From contig AP026073.1 in assembly GCA_024349765.1 (NCBI GenBank), forward strand, positions 3,968,001 to 4,032,000: a stretch of DNA of 64,000 nucleotides, written 5' to 3'. This stretch comes from Streptomyces nigrescens. Its GTDB lineage: Bacteria; Actinomycetota; Actinomycetes; Streptomycetales; Streptomycetaceae. Positions 25,469 to 34,246 of this stretch are shown in pieces. Below the pieces are notes generated by a model that was not told the DNA's origin, searched no databases, and worked only from the letters and a program-made list of their open reading frames with translations. The translations under genes were made by a program, and so were the position numbers. Positions within the stretch are counted from its first letter, which is position 1, and the number at the start of each line of letters is the position of its first letter.

Positions 25469-25567
25469 AAGAACCCCAGCTTCTTCGGCGAGTACGACAC
25501 CAGCAGGTTCTGCGTCTACTGGTGGTACAGCCTTCAGAGCGGTGCTGACCTGTGTAAGCGTGGCTAG
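25469..25567 (+). pseudogene. WWY-motif coding remnant
   Basis: A 32-codon frame reading KNPSFFGEYDTSRFCVYWWY then SLQSGADLCKRG and TAG, clearly protein-like but cut at the left by a stop. It matches the fragment at 6577-6633. Family not recognised. Confidence 0.35.
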
Positions 25568-25700
25568 TTGTGGCTCGTTGGAGCTGTCGGCCCGGGAATG
25601 GTCCGGATTTCGTCCTCGGCGAGACGGGCCTGGTCATCTGTTGCCGCCGCACCCCTCGGCTCGTGGACAGCTCCAATCGGATGTGTTGGCCGGCCCAGTG

Positions 25701-26921
25701 CTACGGCGAGGTGGGCAGGTGCGGGGAGCGGAGGACGAGCAGGGTGATCTCGCTGGGGGCGAAGATGCGGAACGGCGGGCCCCAGAAGCCGGTGCCGCGG
25801 CTGGTGTAGAGGAGGGTGCGGGTGCCGTGGTGGCTGAGGCCGGCGAGGGCGGGCTGGTCGATGCGGACCAGGTGGTGGAAGGGCCAGATCTGGCCGCCGT
25901 GGGTGTGGCCGGAGAGCTGGAGGTCGATGCCGGCGGCTGCCGCCCGGTCGACGAACTTGGGCTGGTGTGCCAGGAGCAGGACGGGCAGGTCGGGGTCGGC
26001 GCCCTGCAAGGCTCCGGCGAGGTGGGCGCGGTGGCCTGCCAGGCCGGAGGACTCGGCGGTGACGTCATCCACGCCGGCGACCACGAGGGTGTCGCCTCCG
26101 CGTTCGAGCAGCAGATGGCGGTTGCGAAGCGGCTCCCAGCCCAGCTCGTCCATCAGGTCGACCCAGCCCTGGGCCTCGCTGTAGTACTCGTGGTTGCCGG
26201 TGACGTACACCCGGGCGCGGGTGGCCCGCACGGTACCGAGTGGGACGGCCTGGGCGCGGCGGCGTTCGGCCGTGCCGTCCGCGATGTCGCCGGTGTGGCA
26301 GACCAGGTCGGCTTCCAGAGTGTTCACCGTCTCGCATACCCGTGCCGACCAGCGAGTGCGATCAAGTGGGCCGTAGTGGGTGTCGGTGATGAGGACGACG
26401 CGGAGGCCGTCCAACCCGGCGCCCAGTCGCGGGAGTTGCACGTCGAGTCGGCGCACGCGTGGCACGCGGCGTGCCTCGGCGTATCCCCAGGCGAGCAGTA
26501 CGGCGGTGACGCCGAGGGTGGCCCAAGTGACGATTCGGGCGCGGTCCTGGCTCTCGCCGACGCCGGCCACGATCAGGGCGAGCCGGAAGAGAACCCCGAT
26601 CAGAACGGACCAGGTGAACAGAACCCAGCTGGCGCCCAGCAGGGTGTCACCGACGATCGCCGCCCGGTCCTGCTGGCGCCGGCCGTGGCCGCGCATCATC
26701 GCGAGCGGCATACCGATGAGGCCGAGGGCGAACAGGGCGGTGCCGACCAGCGCGACGGGCAGCGGCCAGTGCTGGCCGCTGTGCAGGAGCACCCAGCAGG
26801 GCACGGCCCACAGCAGGACGGGGGCAATCAGGGGGAAGTAGCGCATCAGGCGGTGCAGTCGGTTCTGCCGCGGCGCTTGCGCTTCACCCTCGGTGGGCCG
26901 GGCGGTGCTGGTGTCGGTCAC
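25701..26921 (-). CDS. Membrane-anchored metallophosphoesterase
   Basis: 406 aa. Four N-terminal membrane segments (about residues 28-47, 53-72, 93-120, 131-148) precede a calcineurin-like phosphoesterase domain with VLITDTHYG (D180, H182), CHTGDIADG (D212), TGNHEYY (N243, H244) and LSGHTHGGQIWP near the C-terminus, a complete two-metal site. GTG start at 26921 behind GAGGGGAAGC. The family (YkuE/YaeI-like) includes phosphodiesterases acting on lipid or nucleotide substrates at the membrane. Intact and apparently monocistronic. Confidence 0.87.
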   Translation of the reverse strand: MTDTSTARPTEGEAQAPRQNRLHRLMRYFPLIAPVLLWAVPCWVLLHSGQHWPLPVALVGTALFALGLIGMPLAMMRGHGRRQQDRAAIVGDTLLGASWVLFTWSVLIGVLFRLALIVAGVGESQDRARIVTWATLGVTAVLLAWGYAEARRVPRVRRLDVQLPRLGAGLDGLRVVLITDTHYGPLDRTRWSARVCETVNTLEADLVCHTGDIADGTAERRRAQAVPLGTVRATRARVYVTGNHEYYSEAQGWVDLMDELGWEPLRNRHLLLERGGDTLVVAGVDDVTAESSGLAGHRAHLAGALQGADPDLPVLLLAHQPKFVDRAAAAGIDLQLSGHTHGGQIWPFHHLVRIDQPALAGLSHHGTRTLLYTSRGTGFWGPPFRIFAPSEITLLVLRSPHLPTSP

Positions 26922-27159
26922 GCTTCCCCTCCTGACCAGGCTGCCGTATCGCGCACTGTATCCGGTCGCCCTCGGGACGGCCGGACGGGCGTCTGCCCGG
27001 GAAGTGTTCAACCTGGTCCGGTCTGGCATCGGGCCCCGCGAAGTGGTTTAGGCCAGCCGAACGTTCGCACCGCGCGTCGGTGCAGGTCATCGACTATGGA
27101 CCCGAGCGGAATCGGGAGCGCGCCTTGCGTCGCGTACCAAGCACCGACGCAGGTCACTG

Positions 27160-27345
27160 TCACACGAGCAGCGCCTCGAGCTCCGGAAGTCGGCCGAACA
27201 GGTCGAGGAGGCCGCGCACCCCGTTGCGCACGGACTCATGCGACAGCGCGAGGTCAGGGCCGGTGCTCGCCTCGACACCGGCGAGGCACCGGAGGATGTT
27301 CCACCTGGTGTGCCCCAGCCAGCCGCCGATCATGAACACAAACCA
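27160..27345 (-). pseudogene. C-terminal stub of an unrecognised protein
   Basis: Ending at TGA 27160-27162, the reverse frame reads GWLGHTRWNILRCLAGVEAS, TGPDLALSHESVRNGVRGLL and DLFGRLPELEALLV, clearly helical protein. It has no start or ribosome site, and upstream sequence is unrelated. I do not recognise it. The rest of the 26.9-27.4 kb gap shows nothing. Confidence 0.4.
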
Positions 27346-27412
27346 GCTTGGACCTGACGGCGGCAGCGTTCCGCCCCCTCTTGCTCGTCGGGGGCTCGTG
27401 CGAATCCGTTTG

Positions 27413-28402
27413 TCAGCCTTCGCGGATGAAGCCCTCCCGCACCAGCCAGTCCTTCGCCACCTCGTGGGGGTCTTCCCCGTCCACGTCCACTCGCGCGTTC
27501 AGTCGCTGGGCCGTTGCTGCCGTCAGTCGCTTGGTGATGGGGGTGAGGAGGTCGGCGATGGCGGGGTACTTCTTCATTGTGGTGCTGTTCATCTCGGGTG
27601 CCGCGTTGTAATTGGGGAAGAAGTGCCGGTCGTCCTTGAGCACCTTCAGTTTGAGTTGGGGGATGCGGCCGTCGGTGGTGGCCGCCACGCCCAGGGCGCA
27701 GGCCGCGCCCTGGGCGACCTGGGTGTAGACGACGCCGTCGTCCATCTTTTTGAAGTTCCCGCGTCGGAGGGCGAATCCGTACGTCTTCGCCACGCCCGGC
27801 AGGCCGTCGTCGCGCACCGAGAACTCGTTTCCGCCGCAGATCGTCGCCGCGCCTGGGTTTTTCTTCGTCAGGCGTGCCACGTCGGAGAGTGTGCGTAGCC
27901 GGTACTTCTGTGCATTCGCCTGGTTTGTGACCAGCGCGTAGGTGTTGTTGAGTGGGGCGGCGGGCAGCCAGGTGATGCCGTTGCGGCGGTCTTCCTTGCG
28001 TACGGCCTCCCACTGCTGGTACGGGTCGACGACCGGCTTGGTGTGACCGAGGTAGGTGATCCAGGCCGTGCCGGTGTACTCGTACATCCCGTCCGCCGCA
28101 CCGGACTTGACCGCCTCGCGGGCACCGATCGAGCCCTGGATGTTCGTCCGGTCCAGGACTTGCGCGCCGGCCGCTTTGAAGACCAGTCCCATGGTCTGGC
28201 CCAGGATGATCTGCTCGGTGAACTCCTTTGAGGTCACCGTCAGTTGGGCGCCCTCCAGGGGTCGGCCCTTCCCGATGGAGCCGGGCTGCACCGAGTCGGC
28301 CAGCGGGCTGCCGCTGGTCAGTCCGCAGCCGCTCAGCCCTGCGGCGGCGAGCAGCAGGGCCCCCGCGCCCGCGACGGCCGTCCGTACCTGGGCCAGGCGC
28401 AT
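27413..28402 (-). CDS. Glycine-betaine/choline-type ABC transporter binding lipoprotein (OpuBC/ProX-like)
   Basis: 329 aa. The signal peptide ends in the lipobox LSGC (Cys26), followed by LTVTSKEFTEQIILGQTMGL, the start of the OpuAC/ProX-type solute-binding fold, and DGMYEYTGTAWITYLGHTKP, GNEFSVRDDGLPGVAKTYGF and FPNYNAAPEMN. It captures quaternary-amine osmoprotectants outside the cell and passes them to a permease/ATPase complex. ATG at 28402 overlaps the stop of the preceding permease fragment (TGATG) and has GGAGG. It is intact, but its transporter genes upstream are broken, so transport is probably lost unless rescued in trans. Confidence 0.85.
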   Translation of the reverse strand: MRLAQVRTAVAGAGALLLAAAGLSGCGLTSGSPLADSVQPGSIGKGRPLEGAQLTVTSKEFTEQIILGQTMGLVFKAAGAQVLDRTNIQGSIGAREAVKSGAADGMYEYTGTAWITYLGHTKPVVDPYQQWEAVRKEDRRNGITWLPAAPLNNTYALVTNQANAQKYRLRTLSDVARLTKKNPGAATICGGNEFSVRDDGLPGVAKTYGFALRRGNFKKMDDGVVYTQVAQGAACALGVAATTDGRIPQLKLKVLKDDRHFFPNYNAAPEMNSTTMKKYPAIADLLTPITKRLTAATAQRLNARVDVDGEDPHEVAKDWLVREGFIREG

Positions 28403-28740
28403 CAGTCCACCTCCAGGCCGCGTGGGCGTTGTGGCAACTCGACGAGCGTCCCCGGCCAGTCCGTGATCAGCGTCATGGCAACCGTCAGTACGGAGTCGAG
28501 TGCCAGCCCCGGCATGCGCTGGTTGGTGATGCCGGGGGAGACCAGGTCCCCGAGTCCTCCTCCTACGCCGAAGGTGGTCGGCGTCGCGGTGTTGACGTTC
28601 AGCACGAGCGCGGTCCGTACGCCCGTCAGGATCAGCGGGACGGCCAGGGGCAGTTCGATCCGGAACAGCGTCAGCAGCGGCGGCATCCCGATGCCGTGCG
28701 CCGCCTCCACGAGTGCCCGGTTGGTGGCCCTCGACACTGT
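28402..28740 (-). pseudogene. ABC permease C-terminal fragment (OpuBB-like, second copy)
   Basis: The reverse frame reads RALVEAAHGIGMPPLLTLFR (permease EAA loop with G at the conserved place), IELPLAVPLILTGVRTALVL and NVNTATPTTFGVGGGLGDLV. It starts abruptly at about 28738, where the ATPase fragment stops, so a deletion removed most of the ATPase and the first half of this permease. Its stop overlaps the binding-protein start. Confidence 0.75.
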
Positions 28741-28888
28741 CCGGATAGCGCTTGGTGAGGTTGTCCAGCCGGATACTCGCGTTGGCGGCGGCCGGCCGGT
28801 CGGGCCCGGCGGATCGGGCGGATCCGCCGGGGCCCGCGGCGCCGGACGTCGGGGAGGTCGGTTCGACGATTTCGGCAGAGTCAGCCAC
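28741..28888 (-). pseudogene. ABC ATPase N-terminal fragment
   Basis: From GTG 28888 the frame reads MADSAEIVEPTSPTSGAAGP, then SIRLDNLTKRYPDS, the first beta strand of an ABC ATPase before the Walker A. It is lost at about 28740 and replaced by permease coding sequence in another frame. Walker A, signature and Walker B are all missing. Confidence 0.7.
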
Positions 28889-28889
28889 G

Positions 28890-29465
28890 GATTCCCCCGT
28901 GAGATGGTGAGCCGTCCGATCAGCACGTACCCGGCGTCGAACGGCAGGGCTGGGACGACGATTCCGAGAGTCCTCGACAGTACTTCGTTAAGCGTGTTCG
29001 CACGGCCCAGGCTGGAGATCCCGCGGAAGATCTGGTTGCTGAGCCCGGGCCCTGAGGCGAAGGCCGCGATCGCCGCGATGCCCATCAGCATCTGGTCGAT
29101 ACCCGGACACCGGTGAGGATTGGCGGCCGGGCGCGGGGCAGTTCGGCGCTGAGCAGCGGGCGAACGCGGCATCCCTATGCCCTTGGCGGCCTCGACGAGT
29201 GCCGGGTCGACCGCGCGCAACCCGACGACCGCGTTACGGACCACCGGCAGCAGTCCGTACAGCGTCAGCGCGATGACGGCCGGCGCGACGCCGAGGCCGA
29301 CGACCGGGACGAGCAGGCCGAGGAGAGCCAGGGAGGGGACGGTGAGGATGCTTGCGGTCATGGTGATCGCGAGGTTTCCCGCCCACTCGGTGCGGTAGGT
29401 GAGGACGCCGATCAAGACCCCGAGCACCGTGGCGCCGAGCATGCGCGGGAAGACGGCGCTGGCCC
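28890..29465 (-). pseudogene. ABC permease fragment (OpuBB-like, first copy), frameshifted
   Basis: The reverse strand reads MLGATVLGVLIGVLTYRTEW, ITMTASILTVPSLALLGLLV and VIALTLYGLLPVVRNAVVGL, with an EAA loop (ALVEAAKGIGM). A short scrambled stretch (29110-29160) is followed by IDQMLMGIAAIAAFASGPGL and DAGYVLIGRLTISRG. The last codons are out of frame by one G compared with the expected RGIRG-stop that would overlap the ATPase start. The N-terminus is cut at about 29465. Confidence 0.7.
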
Positions 29466-29558
29466 ACCGGAGACAACTGGACCCGCGAGAGCCAGGGCTT
29501 CGGCACCGACTACGCCGCAGAAGTCGGCCGCGGTGACCCGGTATTCCACAGCCTCTGA
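29466..29558 (+). pseudogene. Short C-terminal coding stub
   Basis: The plus frame ending at TGA 29556-29558 reads GDNWTRESQGFGTDYAAEVG then RGDPVFHSL. It is protein-like, without a start, directly joined to the permease fragment on the other strand. Family not recognised. It marks the left border of the lower-GC segment. Confidence 0.3.
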
Positions 29559-29743
29559 TGGACGCGCCTACCGATAAAAGCATCACGCGGCAAGGCATTC
29601 TTACCTGCGTCCTCGTAGCCGTTCCGCACTCAGCAAGCCTTGCCGTCTTGAGTAATCTTGCGTATTTCGAGGTCTGTGTGGTGTCGGCAACAAAGCCGGA
29701 GGTATATACCGCCCTTTCGTTCCTGCTAGTTAACCTGAACACG

Positions 29744-29941
29744 TCAGGGGTGGGACACGAGGAATCCGTAGCAGGAATTGCAAATTTTGCGCTCGATTCC
29801 CTCGGGTGTCGTCCAGTGTACGACGATCTTGGCCGTGCGTGGGAGTAGATCGCGATCGCAGACGAACTCCTGAACCTCGGTGTGGCGGCGTAAGACGAAA
29901 CTCCCCGCACTGGTCGAGGTCTGTTTTTCCTTATATGCCAT
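29744..29941 (-). CDS. Small Cys-containing protein in helicase operon
   Basis: 65 aa: MAYKEKQTSTSAGSFVLRRH, a VQEFVCDRDLLPRTAKIVVH beta stretch and ERKICNSCYGFLVSHP with a CxxC pair that, with the earlier Cys, could bind zinc. ATG at 29941 has GGAG eight bases upstream, overlapping the end of the helicase gene 16 bp before, so both are probably one operon. Base composition is distinctly less GC-rich than the flanks. Function unknown; probably an accessory to the helicase. Confidence 0.6.
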   Translation of the reverse strand: MAYKEKQTSTSAGSFVLRRHTEVQEFVCDRDLLPRTAKIVVHWTTPEGIERKICNSCYGFLVSHP

Positions 29942-29956
29942 GAAGTGTGCTCCATG

Positions 29957-31657
29957 TTAGTCGGGGACATGAATAGGTGAGTCGGTGGACGTCGTAATTA
30001 CCACTAGTCGATTGCGGAAGCGGGTGACCGCTACATAGAGACCGGATAGGAATTTGTATCGTCCGATCGTCACTTCCTCGGCTTCCCCCTCGTGTCGAAT
30101 TGAATGGTCCAGGCCATCCACGACCACTCCGGCCAAGTACTCCTCTCCCTTGGCGGTCGTAGGCGTGATCACGGGAACGTCAAAGGGGTATGCAGCCAGC
30201 GCTGACCGCAGCTCTCGTAGCAGCGAGCCTTGTTGGTCGGCTGCTACGATCACGGCCAGGCCGGATGGATCACCGTACCTTTCGAATAGCCTTTGAATGG
30301 CGTTCACCGCCCGGGCGCACAGCTGTCGGGGTTCAGTGATGAGCTGGATTTCAACCTTGGGACCTGTGATCGGGGTCTTCATGCGGGCGGTCGCCGTGTC
30401 GCGGGCGGCCTCAACGTGGTGTCGGTTCTGGAAGTCACGTCCCCGGTAGTTTGCATGCAGGTTCGATAGGACACCTAAGGCCGCATGGATAATTTCTCTA
30501 GAGGCTCGGTAGCAGTAAGTGAGCGTGATGAGATTTACGTCTTGTCGGAGCTTGGACAGTGCCTTCTCGCTCGGGTGGAAAATAGCCTGGTTCGCGTCAT
30601 AGGAGAGAGTGATCGGCGGGATGGTCTTGCAGTCTTCGATGAACTCAGCGAGCGCTGCGACGAAGGTGACGGGAAGATCTTGTCCTTCATCGATAACGAG
30701 TGGCCCTACCTCGCTCAGCACGTGCAATAGCCTGTTCCTGGCCTTCGGTAATTCGGAGACCAATCGAACGTCGATGTCGGCTGCAGGAACGCCGAGTTGG
30801 GCGAGCTGCCGGGTGACGATCTGCCGGGTCACGTTATTAAGCACCAGCATGACAGGTCCCGTAGTTCCCGCCTTGCGGCACTCCTGCGTCAAGCGGAGGA
30901 ACCGGTGCGCCATGGCGACCGTCTTGCCGGTGCCCGGACCTCCACGAAGCAGCACGTGTTGATCAAATGGCAAATCAACGACATAGCGCTGCTTCGGGTG
31001 GAGGAAGACGCGCCACAACTCGGTGGGAAGCGTCAACGCGAACGCCAGCAGCTCATCGTCGACGACCACGACGTCCGACGGTCCGGCGGACGTAACGGCA
31101 CCAGGTGCGTCTCGTTCGGCCAGTGCGGACAGTGCATTCTCCTGGAGCTCAGGAGCCAGGTAGGAGATCACCTCCAGCAGGTCCTCATCCCGATGGTGCG
31201 CAAGCTGCTTGGCGAGCGGGCGAGGAACACCTAACCCCACGAGTACCTCCGCAGAGACCGCGAACCGTGGCTGGCCGTCCTGTGCCGCGGAGTTGCCCGA
31301 CCCGACGCCCTGGCTTGCGGCCAGCTGCGAGCCCAAGGGCTTCGCTTCGGGAAGGACAGCCAGGAGCGCATCGTCCGCGTCAATCACGGCTGTGTGGTCT
31401 TCGGCCCACCGATATGCAGCGTCGTGGTGGTCGACATGAGCGAGGACCGTCCTGTGCTTGGTCTCTACGGCGATAATCCTCAGGTTCATTCCAGCACTGA
31501 AACTCACCCAGGGACCGACCTTGTGTTTGCGCAGCCCATTGCCTTCGTAGCCGTCTGCGATGGCGCTGACAGCCTCTCGGACCCGCTTGTAGTCCACCGT
31601 CTCGAGCTCCCCCATCGACCTGAGGAACTGCAGATGAACAGCCAACTCTTTCGCCAC
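29957..31657 (-). CDS. UvrD-like superfamily I helicase with N-terminal RelE-like domain
   Basis: 566 aa. Residues ~1-90 resemble the RelE/ParE toxin fold (short basic domain ending VLAHVDHHDAAYRWAEDH). Walker A is GGPGTGKT at 239-246, Walker B VIDEGQDL at 321-328, and the C-terminus has the UvrD-type motifs TTAKGEEYLAGVVVDGLDH and GLYVAVTRFRNRL (motif VI Arg). Between the RelE-like and ATPase domains is a linker of ~100 residues. It probably translocates on DNA or RNA; the fused RelE-like part may be a nuclease or a binding module. It has lower GC than its surroundings, suggesting horizontal transfer. A conflict/defence role is inference. Confidence 0.82.
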   Translation of the reverse strand: MAKELAVHLQFLRSMGELETVDYKRVREAVSAIADGYEGNGLRKHKVGPWVSFSAGMNLRIIAVETKHRTVLAHVDHHDAAYRWAEDHTAVIDADDALLAVLPEAKPLGSQLAASQGVGSGNSAAQDGQPRFAVSAEVLVGLGVPRPLAKQLAHHRDEDLLEVISYLAPELQENALSALAERDAPGAVTSAGPSDVVVVDDELLAFALTLPTELWRVFLHPKQRYVVDLPFDQHVLLRGGPGTGKTVAMAHRFLRLTQECRKAGTTGPVMLVLNNVTRQIVTRQLAQLGVPAADIDVRLVSELPKARNRLLHVLSEVGPLVIDEGQDLPVTFVAALAEFIEDCKTIPPITLSYDANQAIFHPSEKALSKLRQDVNLITLTYCYRASREIIHAALGVLSNLHANYRGRDFQNRHHVEAARDTATARMKTPITGPKVEIQLITEPRQLCARAVNAIQRLFERYGDPSGLAVIVAADQQGSLLRELRSALAAYPFDVPVITPTTAKGEEYLAGVVVDGLDHSIRHEGEAEEVTIGRYKFLSGLYVAVTRFRNRLVVITTSTDSPIHVPD

Positions 31658-31698
31658 GCCTCACATGCAAGACGAAGAGGGGGAGAGGCGCAACAGGA

Positions 31699-32037
31699 TC
31701 AGCGATCCTCCTGCGGTTCGGTATGGTCGGACGCTGGAGCGACGAGCGCCACGTGGGAGGAGCATGTTGCCGGAGTGGTGCAAGTAATCTCGGCGCCGCA
31801 CCTGATCATCGGGGCGAACTCAGCGAGTCTGCACAACACTTCACGATCCCTCTTTGGCAGGCGGCAGAGCCGGACACGGGGAAGGATTCGATCAGCGGCC
31901 GGCTTCGGTTGGCCAGCAGTCGCCACCCGTCGTGTTGAGCGACGGTGTGCGCCCTCGAGGCGAACGGGCCGGACAGACAGGTGGCTGGCCCGGATTTCCC
32001 GCAACTTCTGATAGCCGCCCTTACCGACAACAGCCAT
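31699..32037 (-). CDS. Hypothetical protein, doubtful
   Basis: 112 aa from ATG 32037 with AAGGAAAA upstream. It is basic, with several Cys (VRLCRLPKRDREVLCRLAEF, MIRCGAEITCTTPATCSS). It precedes the helicase gene by ~40 bp in the same direction and could belong to its operon. No family recognised; the composition is partly shadow-like. Confidence 0.35.
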   Translation of the reverse strand: MAVVGKGGYQKLREIRASHLSVRPVRLEGAHRRSTRRVATAGQPKPAADRILPRVRLCRLPKRDREVLCRLAEFAPMIRCGAEITCTTPATCSSHVALVAPASDHTEPQEDR

Positions 32038-32254
32038 GTACGGGTTTTCCTTGTCTCATGGCTTGTTCGGGTGCCGGGCGGGGTGCGATGCGCCAGCGGG
32101 AGCTTGCCAGGATGGCCACGGCCGGGGGGCCGGTGGCTGGGAGCGCCGAGCTGGGGGCGGGTACGCGGCCTGTGCGCCACCCAGGGATGTGCCGGCGGCT
32201 TGGCTCACACCATAGCGACGATGGGTCACGCGTAGGCCTCACCGGCCTGCGGGG

Positions 32255-32492
32255 ATGAGCGCGTCGGGGCAGTCGGGGCAGTCGGGGAGCTGGGAGTTCC
32301 GGTCGCTCCGAGAGTGGCTCCGTCGCGTGCCCGGTGTAGCGGTTTCCCAAGTCCCGGGTATGCCTGGTGTGGGTGAGCAGGGCGCCTGGGACATCTTGCA
32401 GCTCACCGCCGCCAGCGGCGGGGGGCTGGCGGTGGCAGTGAAGACGCTGCCGGACTTCCTGCGATCCCGTCGCTCAAGCCTCAAGGTCACTG
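32255..32492 (+). pseudogene. Truncated EACC1-like gene
   Basis: From ATG 32255 the frame reads LREWLRRVPGVAVSQVPGMP, GEQGAWDILQLTAASGGGLA and VAVKTLPDFLRSRRSSLKVT, which I read as the EACC1 (effector-associated constant component 1) pattern: a short leading strand/helix, a hydrophobic helical middle and a basic strand. A full EACC1 gene with caspase partner is at 44960. Here similarity ends at ~32492 before the C-terminal third, and no effector gene follows. Moderately sure. Confidence 0.5.
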
Positions 32493-32700
32493 TGTGGTCC
32501 GCGTGTTTCAAAGGGTGGTCCCCCTGTTCGGTGGCGTACAGGTCCGTTAGGGACGGAACCGGTCCGCCGCCCATACGCACCAGGGGCGAAATAAGTCCCT
32601 CTGTGATCATTTTGGCCAGTTCCGGGCTCTCGCCACCACCCCCGTGGCCGCTACGTTCCCCCCTTGACCGAACACACACAACCAGGGGGAAAGGGTAACG

Positions 32701-33981
32701 ATGCGCCCCGTAGGACCCGTCAGCCGCGTCGGCAGATCACTCATGGCGGTGACCGCTACGGCGGCCGCCTGGGCGGTCACCGCCATGGGCCTTGCCGCCT
32801 CACCGGCTGCTGCAGCACCACCCACGACGGCGCAGACGCCCGCGCCCGGCGACACCTGTACGGCGGCCGACCTCGGCACACGCCACCCGTACATCAAGAC
32901 CACCGAAGTGTCCCCGACGATCACCCACTTCAAGGGCTGGTACGTCACCGAGGGCACAACCGGCAACCAGACCGTCAGCACCAGCACCCAGACGACCATC
33001 TCGGTCTCTGTCGGTCTCAACGGCAATGTCGAGGGCAGTTTCGCCGTCGAGACCCTCGGCAAGGTCGGCGCGAGCCTGGGCCTGAACGTAAAGGTCGACT
33101 ACTCCTCCACCAGCAGCGAGTCGAATTCGGTCACGTGGAACTTCAACCAGCCCGGCTACTACGGCGTCTACAAGGGCACCAAGAAGGTCACCGGCACGTA
33201 CGGAAGCCTCAACTGCAACCGCGTCCAACAGGGCGACGGCAGTTGGGCGTTGAAGTGGATCGAGGGGCCCGGCAGCGGCAGCTTCACCACCTACACCACC
33301 CTCGAGGAAGGCGCGGTGCGCTGCCAGGACAAGGTGCCCGCAGACAGCATCATGGCCAAGGCGCAGAGCCTCCTCGACTGCGGATCGGCCGCCGCGAAGG
33401 CCGAGCACCCGGCGGGTGCGGTGGCGCCGACGACGAAGCAGATGCGGGACCGCCTCGTGCAGCGCCCGGCTCTCACCAGTGGCACGTTCGCCGAACAGTC
33501 CAAGGCCACCGGGCGTAGTGCGCGGGCCGCTCTCAACTGCGAGCCCGGCGCCTACAAGATCGCTGTACCCGGCCAGCCCCTGTCCTGGGGCGCGCCGCTC
33601 CTGGCGGCCGACGGTGTCCGCCTGCGGCCCTCGACGATCTTCAGCGCCCACCTGGACAACTGGCGCCTGTGCAACGTGACGGAGCACAACGGGGTCCTCG
33701 AGGCGTCCCTGTGGAACTGGGGCAACGGCGGGTGCGCGACCATCGCCGAGCAGAACGCGGCCACCGAACGGGCGGTCCTGCAGACGGCCCCCTGCACGGA
33801 GGACGACCTCCAGCGGTTCTACATCTACCGCGACGTACCCGGCAGCTCGAAGATCGGTGTGCAGAACAAGTACACCGGCTCCATGATGGGCCACGACCGG
33901 TACGCGGACGGGGAGTTCATACGCCAGTACTCCAGCGGCAGGCAGGACGGTACGGGTACGTACACCCTGATCGGAGTCTGA
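32701..33981 (+). CDS. Secreted protein with aerolysin-like and lectin-like regions
   Basis: 426 aa. A Sec signal peptide (hydrophobic ~14-33, AAAA cleavage near 39) is followed by a Ser/Thr-rich beta region with alternating polar/hydrophobic residues (TVSTSTQTTISVSVGLNGNV, VKVDYSSTSSESNSVTWNF), like the membrane-inserting hairpins of aerolysin/ETX-type pore formers. The C-terminal ~150 residues (WRLCNVTEHN, WNWGNGGCATIAEQN, RFYIYRDVPGSSKIGVQNKY) suggest a beta-trefoil-type fold. Six or more Cys could form disulphides. The domain calls rest on pattern only. It is followed by a perfect 60-bp palindrome. Possible secreted toxin. Confidence 0.6.
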   Translation: MRPVGPVSRVGRSLMAVTATAAAWAVTAMGLAASPAAAAPPTTAQTPAPGDTCTAADLGTRHPYIKTTEVSPTITHFKGWYVTEGTTGNQTVSTSTQTTISVSVGLNGNVEGSFAVETLGKVGASLGLNVKVDYSSTSSESNSVTWNFNQPGYYGVYKGTKKVTGTYGSLNCNRVQQGDGSWALKWIEGPGSGSFTTYTTLEEGAVRCQDKVPADSIMAKAQSLLDCGSAAAKAEHPAGAVAPTTKQMRDRLVQRPALTSGTFAEQSKATGRSARAALNCEPGAYKIAVPGQPLSWGAPLLAADGVRLRPSTIFSAHLDNWRLCNVTEHNGVLEASLWNWGNGGCATIAEQNAATERAVLQTAPCTEDDLQRFYIYRDVPGSSKIGVQNKYTGSMMGHDRYADGEFIRQYSSGRQDGTGTYTLIGV

Positions 33982-34062
33982 CGGCCCACACCCGTGAGCG
34001 GCCCCGCACGTGCCCCCCGACCTCCGGTTTCGTGCGGGACCCTCCGCGTCCCTACTCCGAGC

Positions 34063-34122
34063 CCGGCCTTGGGTACCAGTGGCGCAGCCGATATCGGCTG
34101 CGCCACTGGTACCCAAGGCCGG
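34063..34122. terminator. Perfect 60-bp palindrome, probable bidirectional terminator
   Basis: Thirty bases (34063-34092, starting CCGGCCTTGGGTACC and ending CAGCCGAT) are followed without a spacer by their exact complement (34093-34122). It lies 82 bp after the stop of the secreted protein and before the convergent HEPN-like gene end at 34247, so it could terminate both. Confidence 0.65.
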
Positions 34123-34246
34123 AATAGTGCACTTTCGAGTCGGCGGCGGCCCGGCCGGCTCGGCATCATGAGACCCATGGACGATGTGCGGGACGTCCTC
34201 ACCGAGGACGAGCCCGACCGTGGAGCCGGGGCATCGTTGTTGGCTT

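Noticed and set aside
25461..27335. 624-codon plus-strand frame opposite the metallophosphoesterase
   Set aside because: Antisense shadow; the minus strand carries complete phosphoesterase motifs.
29558..29848. 96-codon plus-strand frame overlapping the 65-aa Cys protein gene
   Set aside because: No ribosome site; the opposite-strand gene has a good site and operon context, and the frame lacks recognisable features.
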